64,000 nt of DNA from Chrysomallon squamiferum (taxonomy: Eukaryota; Mollusca; Gastropoda; Neomphalida; Peltospiridae), in NCBI GenBank assembly GCA_012295275.1, contig CM022679.1, forward strand, positions 13,251,415 through 13,315,414, written 5' to 3'. A model generated the notes under the pieces. That model did not search any database, had not been told where the DNA came from, and was given only the letters and a program-made list of their open reading frames with translations. Shown piece after piece: positions 58,101 to 64,000 of the stretch. Each line of letters starts with the position of its first letter. Positions within the stretch are counted from its first letter, which is position 1. The position numbers and the translations under genes are program-made.

Positions 58101-59042
58101 GTGTGGCATGGCAGCGAAGTTTCCGAATGTGTATCTGGCCATGACGTCTGTGCAGGTTTCAGTGAGTTCTTTATGGAACTGTGACATCTTCTCATTCATC
58201 AGTGGACGGCGTTCTCGCTGCTGCAACATCGACGCTCCCGTCGATCTTCGGAATCTAGAAAGACTTCGAAAAATAACTGTTTCTGTCCGATAGCAACAAT
58301 ACTTCTACCAACTGTCTGTTGTTCAGTGGTTAAAATATCTGTGTTAGGCAATCTGTTTCACTGTTCTGGCTATAATAGCTTATCAAAGACACGGATGTAA
58401 TTTGCTGCCTCAGGGAAGGTGTGTGTGTGTAAATGATTTCTTGCTATTATCCTGTGAAATTAGCCCATGGAATGATTACTATGGGTATCAGTTTGTATGT
58501 CATATATGTATGTGTGTGTGTGTGTATTTATGTATGTATGTTTGTACCAAAAAGACACTCTAATACTGTATAGGATATCCTAAGAGATAAGTATGTTTTG
58601 ACAACTAAGTAAGTAAAATCAAACTTACCTGCTTTGTGCTCCTTCTGTATAGGAGCCAGATCGACTCCTGTCTCTGGAGTCTTGATTCTGCAGATGAATT
58701 ACTGAATTCTCCTCAAACTGCTGTAACACATTTGCCTTCAAACTCTGAAACCAATTTAACAAAACACAGCTGACTTTCATGTCTTTTATAAACTTGTGAT
58801 AATAATTAAGGCTTTAAATTCTATTTCTCCTATGTTGTTATAAGAGTCTGCAAAGAATATGTCAACGATTATTACTGATAACCTTAACATCTGATATCTT
58901 GCAGTTTAAATCAACAGTAACATAATAAACACTTTGAAAATTTTCCCATTCCAGCCAGAGCCTCATAGCTGGTTTATTAAAGACCCCTCTGTGTACTTTC
59001 TCAATGGAAAGAAGTGGATATAATATCTCGGTTGCACCTCTC

Positions 59043-59073
<31 letters not shown>

Positions 59074-62000
59074 CACACATATATATTTATTATGTATATA
59101 TTACATTAGACTTCTAAAAACTGCCAATAATAATTGTGTGACGATGTTGTTAAACAAATATTTATCAATTAAAAAGGAATTGATCAGTTCAGTTACTAAA
59201 TAATTAAAGCAACATTTCTGTAGTGACAGTGTAATAAGTTTACCTTCTGAATAAATTTAACAAATGCTTTTCTAAAAGGCAGACGGCATCGGATGAACCA
59301 GATAGCAATGACATGATGAGCCAGTGATACAGTGTAGTGACTGAATCTGAATAATAAATAAATAAAGAAATAAATAAAGAAAGAAAGAAAGAAATAATTA
59401 AATAATTAATTAATTAATTAATTAAATTAAAGTATTAGTTAACAGTCTCTTATTCTGAACTTTACTTTCAATAATTCAACAAAACAAACCAAAAAATCAT
59501 CTATATTTATTTGTATATGAATGTATGTGTGGATATGAGTACGTACATCCATACTCCATAAGCATGTATCTATATTTTTCAAATTTGACCTCTAGTTTTA
59601 ATCAAAGTTATTTTTTATGTGGTCTTTGTACATCAGTATGACAAAATATTCTAGAAATATCATGTGCTTGTATATTATAGAATAGAATTATAAAATTGTT
59701 AAATCTTGTTCTCTGCAAACTGTGATGTGTTAACTGAAGCTTACTTGAAAGGGTTAGTATATGGAAGAGCTATGGCAAACACACTCATGTACTGATCTTC
59801 TACAAAGTTAATGTAGAGATTCTGTTGTCTCACAATGCCTGAAACAAAATGTTAATAACATCAGGTTATTAAAGTGAACTGGTTGCATCCATCACATCAC
59901 TGATGAACTTTACAACACAATAAAATAAATTGTTTTTTAAATTCAGCTAAATCCTAAACAAATTTGTCACGCTAAGAATTCAGTAATATATGAAACATTT
60001 TGAAAAAACTTGAATTTAGCCTAATTTTATTAAACATTTCAGCTCAATGAATGATTAAATATCAAAATATTTTTATAAACCATGCACATATTTTTAAACA
60101 TAAAAAAATCATAAATAAATAATAATAAAAAAAAACTTAACATTTTAATCTTACCTTATTTTAATATATTTTAAACAAGTAGATTATTAAATAATTTTAT
60201 ATTTTAATCTTACACTATGATGAAAATATATTTAAGATACTATCACTTAAGCTAAGTAAAATCAAACTGTTTATTACTAACTTGAGAGGAAAGCCAGGAC
60301 AGGAATAGCCATTGAGATGGTTGCAGAGATCTTGGACAGAGACAGTAAGACAGATGGAAGCAGCCTCATTACGACATCCTGCATCTCCAGCGATGAAATA
60401 CGAAGTGCACTGACACAAACCTTGGCGCACTTTGACACCAGCCCAAATTCCAAGCACTTGATTAGTTCACGCTGAGGAGAGAGTTAAAATATAAAATTTG
60501 AAAATGAAAATAAACATTAAAAATAGTTATTAAACATACACAGGTTTGTCTTAAAATCTATCTTCAGCATTTTGTTCAGATATAAAAAAAAAAAAATTTA
60601 GTGGAATTTACCTAAATAAATAAATAAATAAATAAATAAATATGCATTACAGTTTCACAAAAATGAAAGAAAAGATAAAGGAAATAACATACACAGCTTT
60701 GTAAATAAAAAAAACATATCATTTTTCTTCTAAATATTAATGAAAAAAACAGAAAACCTGTAATCTGATATGATGAGCATCAACTGAGTCTAATAAAAAA
60801 TAAAATGTACAAATTTCTGTTTAAATAACAATAACCTGTCTCGTTCTGTCCAGGTAATCATGGTATGTTACCATGGCAGCCAGGACAGGAAATATGTAAG
60901 TGTGAAAATCAGAACGTGTGAACTTTGTAGGTAAACTCTGAAGTTTTTCAGGAAATCCAAGTGATCTGTCATTTACCTGAAAAATAAATAATTAAATAAA
61001 TTTATAAAAACAAATAAAAGAATTTTATATTATTATATTTTCATTTTATTTCTTAAATTATTTCATTATTTCTTTATTACACTGACTGTAAATTATAACA
61101 ACACTTTACATGAACAAGATCTAAAAAAAAATGTATTCCTGATAAATTGGAATATTTAAATATCCACTATATCCTGATTAACTGAATTACATAAATATTA
61201 ATTATATAAAATATAAAATTTAAATGCATTATAAATTTGTTTAATTGAAATGTAAGTAAATATTATAAAATTTCTGAACTAAATATTATTCTATTTTTAA
61301 ACCATACTATTCTATTTTTAAATTAAATATTATATTATATTTTTTTTTACAAAGTAAATATTAACTCACCATTGAACACAGTTTGTGACAAAGGTTATCA
61401 ACCAGTTGTTGATCAGCAGAAAGTATTAATGTTTTATTCTGAAGGACTAAAGGCAAATTTTCTAAGACACACTTGAGAACATCCCAGTCAAATTCCTGTT
61501 GAATACAAAAATAGTTTGACAATATCACTCATTAAATTTATAAAATATTTATAAGAAATTAGCTTCAGTTCAGTGATCACACACAGAAATAAATAATAAT
61601 GTGTATTTTTAAACTTAACAAATACTGAAATCACTATGATAATTTTCATAGGTAACTTATATTGAGGTCTTAAGAAAACAGTTTCAGTCCATTGATCAGA
61701 TAGAGAAATATCAAAGCGTATTTTCAAAATCAACAAGAACAATACTAAACTTATTTTTACAAAAGCCATGTCATTATTTTAACTCTACGATAAAAGAAGA
61801 AATAAGATGGTAAAAATATTTTAATTATTAATAAAATGCATATCACTTTTAAGATAAAAGTAATAACTTTCATATTCTAACTACAAAATATAAAAGTGAC
61901 ATTTAAAACAAAAACACAAAAAATAAAATAAAATAACAAATGTCTTGTTTTTAAATGACAGAGGTTGCTACAGAAATAAATACAAGTAAATGTTTAAGTA

Positions 62001-62758
62001 AACATTTTTTATTATAATTTAAGAAATATATACAAGTAAATATATAAGGTAATAGCAAAAACATTCAAAATGTATTTGTGATTATGGTTTAGATAAATAT
62101 ATAAGGTAATAGATAGTAAAAAAAAACATTCAATACATATTAAAGAGTAAAATTTAAGAAATATATAACACTAAATATATAAGGTGATAGTAAAAACATT
62201 CAGTATATATTTGTGATTGTAACTTACATGTTCAAGACACATGATAAACAACTTGAATGTTTCTGTATAGCTGATCACTGAGGGAAGCTGAAACCAAGAT
62301 GAATGCACTGCTGTGGGACTTGATGGAACTTCAACACTTTTGTCTTCACTGAAAAACACCAATATTAAAGCCTTTAATATCAAATCAGCTTTAAAAGTTT
62401 ATATATGAATAGATCTGTTATTATATGTGCTCTATTCTTCAAAAGTAACCTGGTATATTTCTATCCAATGAATTTTATCTGTATTAAGAATTTGTATGTA
62501 TTTTATGATTTTGTGTGTCATTTTATGTATGTAAATATGTTTCATGAATATGTATGTCTTTACTGGATGAACATGTTTAATGAATATGTATATATATTTT
62601 ATGAATGTATATTTGTTTATTATTCAATATATGATTTTTATTTAGTGCCAGCATACATGTCTACAGAAGTCAAACATATTATCAATCATAACAACAATAA
62701 TGACAAAGAACAAGAACAATAATGATGTTACTAACAATAATAATTATGATGATGATGA

Positions 62759-62812
<54 letters not shown>

Positions 62813-63450
62813 TAAGCTGTAGATTATAATTTCAACATACCTCTCTTTGCAGACAATGTAATGACTGTATGCAAAATGACTGTCAGAGGGACGGTCAGAG
62901 GGACGGTCAGCGAGACCCAGTCTATGCAGACTATCTGATCGCAGCTGCAGCAACATTTCCATTATCTTGTAAAAAAAAAAAAATTAATATTAAATGATAC
63001 TTTTAATTAAAACTGCATGATGGAACACTGAACCCAAATTATTCATAACAATAAATAAACAGGTTTTTGAAAATTTATATAGTGAAATAATGTATAGATA
63101 ATAGATCAATATCAAGGAAACTTGGAACAGAAGGTGACTAGATGTCAGGAGTTTTGGATTTTCTAGCTTAACGTATATTTAAACATAAAATAAACAATGA
63201 ACAGCAAAGAATTAAGCCGTATTTAACAAACATAAATTAATATAGTTCTTAATCTGGTTTTCTGGAATCTGGATAAATAATCTGGTACCTGTAACTGAAA
63301 AACACACACAAAATAACTCATACTCACAGCTTTGCGAACAATACATGCAGAATTACTGGTGTATTTCTGAGTGTACTGGGTGGTCATGTGACCTATGAGC
63401 AGCTCATATACCTTCAAACAGTGGCTGGATGGAATCTGATAAAGCTTTGA
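44811..63450 (-). CDS. TSC2: tuberin (TSC2), 5' partial
   Basis: Twenty in-phase exons give the C-terminal 1258 residues: 63328-63450, 62841-62965, 62228-62348, 61370-61495, 60836-60976, 60282-60471, 59745-59838, 59244-59346, 58629-58744, 58099-58254, 57188-57606, 56563-56865, 56111-56151, 52765-53703, 52306-52392, 51707-51890, 50945-51084, 50040-50118, 45468-45559, 44811-45008. Earlier exons lie past 64000. The tuberin helical region ([28 protein letters not shown]) leads to [35 protein letters not shown] and the Rap/Rheb-GAP domain, with the catalytic Asn retained in [17 protein letters not shown], and the end EDFTDYV. In the TSC complex tuberin inactivates Rheb and so mTORC1. Akt-type sites are kept ([20 protein letters not shown]). 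Ser-rich linker exon 52765-53703 is poorly conserved, as usual. The 4.5-kb intron 45560-50039 has no exon that I can see. Confidence 0.95.
45125..45210. repeat. (CA)n/(TA)n microsatellite
   Basis: CA dinucleotide run at about 45129-45153 followed by mixed CATA units in the last TSC2 intron. Confidence 0.85.
46077..46118. repeat. poly-A tract (about 42)
   Basis: Uninterrupted A run in the large TSC2 intron; could be the tail of an unrecognised retroposon or simple slippage. Confidence 0.9.
46808..47112. repeat. diverged tandem duplication, ~185-bp period
   Basis: The stretch 46808-46918 (GGTAAATGATATACAGG…ATCCTA-TAAACCA…ATTCTGTTACAA…TGATTGCTGAAG) is repeated at about 46996-47106 with scattered changes. 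Both copies lie in the large TSC2 intron and have no open frame. Confidence 0.55.
50351..50389. repeat. perfect 12-bp inverted repeat
   Basis: AGTTCAGTGGTT at 50351-50362 and its exact reverse complement at 50378-50389, 15-nt loop, in a TSC2 intron. Just beyond, TGATTATATCAATTTAAC occurs twice, 30 bp apart (50398 and 50428). Confidence 0.8.
51214..51424 (+). mobile_element. short internally deleted mariner element
   Basis: A 211-bp element flanked by TA on both sides (51212-51213 and 51425-51426). Terminal inverted repeats of about 28 bp, TGGGTTGAGGAATAAGTCAT at the left and the complement of TGGGCTGAGGAATAAGTCAT at the right, differ at only a base or two. Inside, 51262-51336 still encodes the transposase C-terminus ([17 protein letters not shown]… then TAA), typical of mariner (irritans-like) enzymes. 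So it is a deletion derivative of a full mariner, mobile only in trans. It sits in the TSC2 intron between exons 51707-51890 and 50945-51084. Confidence 0.9.
51480..51706. repeat. ~50-bp tandem repeats abutting a TSC2 donor
   Basis: ATTTCATGATCCATAA followed by a TTGTTCAGTATATTTTGCTG-like half recurs at about 51506, 51550, 51585, 51627 and 51674. The last unit ends at the donor of exon 51707-51890. Confidence 0.65.
52004..52305. repeat. ~171-bp tandem duplication abutting a TSC2 donor
   Basis: A block with CTGATTAATCATTATTTT and GTTCCCAAGACATATAAAAT (52011-52130) is repeated at about 52205-52300 (GTTGATTAGTCATTATTTT, GTTCCCAAGATATATAAAAT). The second copy ends a few bases before the donor of exon 52306-52392. 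Confidence 0.65.
53976..55995 (+). mobile_element. decayed Tigger (pogo) DNA transposon in a TSC2 intron
   Basis: The left end CAGTGGAACCTCAGTTTATG follows a TA and is a typical Tigger terminal repeat; the matching right terminus is not found, so the element is probably truncated after about 55990. The transposase frame starts near 54306 ([12 protein letters not shown]), with an N-terminal pogo/CENP-B helix-turn-helix, a second HTH ([14 protein letters not shown]…), and a [10 protein letters not shown] block, but shifts frame near 54740 and has a TAA where the conserved Cys precedes the first catalytic Asp. A downstream frame (55233-55514) retains the acidic tail …[11 protein letters not shown]. 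It lies antisense to TSC2, between exons 53703 and 56111, and is inactive. Confidence 0.85.
57607..58140 (-). repeat. four-unit array that includes the end of a TSC2 exon
   Basis: The motif GTGGCATGGCAGCGAAGTTT at 58102-58121 is coding (the last codons of exon 58099-58254). Decayed copies begin around 57692, 57823 and 57953, with the anchor GCAGCAAAGTTTC at 57701, 57833, 57962 (changed) and 58111; spacing 129-149 bp. A second anchor (GCTAGCCAA/CTACACAAATATTT) recurs likewise. The whole 492-bp intron 57607-58098 is made of this array. Confidence 0.85.
62037..62227. repeat. ~65-bp tandem repeats abutting a TSC2 donor
   Basis: AAATATATAAGGTAATAG, then AAAAACATTCAATA, then ATTTGTGATTATGG recur at about 62037, 62096 and 62173; the last unit's ATTTGTGATTGTAACTTAC contains the donor (complement GTAAGTTAC) of exon 62228-62348. 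Confidence 0.7.
62758..62812. repeat. (AAT)n microsatellite
   Basis: About 17 AAT units, 30 bp from the donor of TSC2 exon 62841-62965. Confidence 0.9.
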
Positions 63451-64000
63451 CTAAAAGTAAAGAAAGGTCATTCTCAGCATATTTAGAATTTTCTCTGAAC
63501 TGCCATGCTAAATTAAACACAAAACCTATCTAATGCAACCTGAACAGTTCTGTTATAATGAGCAGAAAAAATAATCTTCAAAACTCTAAAAACAAAAGCT
63601 GTTAACTAACAATAACCAAGGTAAAAATGAACAAAGAACTTTTTCCCATCATTTAAAAATGCACCTACAATATCATGTACAAATAAAAATTATCCCAGTA
63701 TAATATAAGATACTATTATATAATTATAATAATTATATATAGGAAACAAAACAACAACTGTCTTTCAGAAAAGCCTTAGCTCACTATCACATGTAAAATG
63801 TATTCAGTTTAAAGTAACATAATTTAGCTGAAACATTCATAAAATTATTAAAAACATTTTACTGACTGCTTACTTTACAATTTTCCCATAGCTTGCATTA
63901 TCCCATAAATGTTTATTAAAAATATATTTTAGTTACAGCTTACTTAAAATTTTTCTCCCCACAGGGAAGTTACACCATAAAGGAATTTAAAAAAAAAAAA
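63451..64000. other. TSC2: TSC2 intron running off the window
   Basis: Sequence upstream of the first visible TSC2 exon. It is AT-rich with no exon that I can support; the window ends in an A run. The N-terminal part of tuberin must lie beyond 64000. Confidence 0.6.

Overview
This is a eukaryotic, animal nuclear window: genes are split by GT-AG introns, AT content is high, and there are many (TAA)n, (CA)n and poly-A/T tracts and old DNA transposons. Conserved protein families (tuberin, WIPI3/WDR45B, mitochondrial enoyl-CoA hydratase, promethin/LDAF1) show a metazoan. A mollusc or other lophotrochozoan is my best guess from the style of introns, tRNA-like SINE fragments and the RING/TRAF-zinc-finger gene, but the sequence alone does not prove it. 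No bacterial-type genes, CRISPR or rRNA are present.

Layout. (1) 847-8235, + : an unrecognised charged, coiled-coil-like protein in 14 coding exons, with a candidate RFX X-box just upstream and a tandemly duplicated exon near its 3' end. (2) 9277-9790: dead Tc1-type transposase. (3) 10963-13019, - : RING plus TRAF-type zinc-finger E3 ligase. (4) 14646-16058, + : LDAF1/promethin-like lipid-droplet protein, head to head with (3). (5) 16059-23874: gene-poor, repeat-rich. (6) 23875-31656, - : complete WDR45B (WIPI3) in 10 exons. (7) 31907-38315, + : complete ECHS1, sharing a 250-bp bidirectional promoter with WDR45B. (8) 39595-41902, + : unrecognised 223-aa two-pass membrane protein with CRE and TATA-like promoter motifs. 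(9) 44811-63450, - : TSC2 (tuberin), 20 exons including the whole GAP domain and the stop; its N-terminal part lies beyond 64000. TSC2 introns hold a Tigger/pogo relic and a short mariner element.

Most interesting signal. ECHS1 carries three versions of one internal exon (33284-33411, 34780-34907, 35806-35933), each exactly 128 nt, each with good splice sites and matching phase, encoding 42-53 percent identical versions of the oxyanion-hole/acyl-pocket segment. Because 128 is not a multiple of three, exactly one can be used per mRNA: a mutually exclusive exon set in a core beta-oxidation enzyme. More widely, tandem duplication repeatedly crosses exon edges in this window: TSC2 has a ~63-bp array in its 3' UTR whose first unit contains the stop codon and last codons, another intron made wholly of decayed copies of the preceding exon's end and donor site, WDR45B has a duplicated in-frame acceptor, and gene 1 has a duplicated phase 1-1 exon.

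Functionally, tuberin (mTORC1 brake), WIPI3 (autophagosome formation), LDAF1 (lipid droplets) and ECHS1 (fatty-acid oxidation) all touch nutrient and lipid handling, but I see no evidence that this neighbourhood is more than coincidence.
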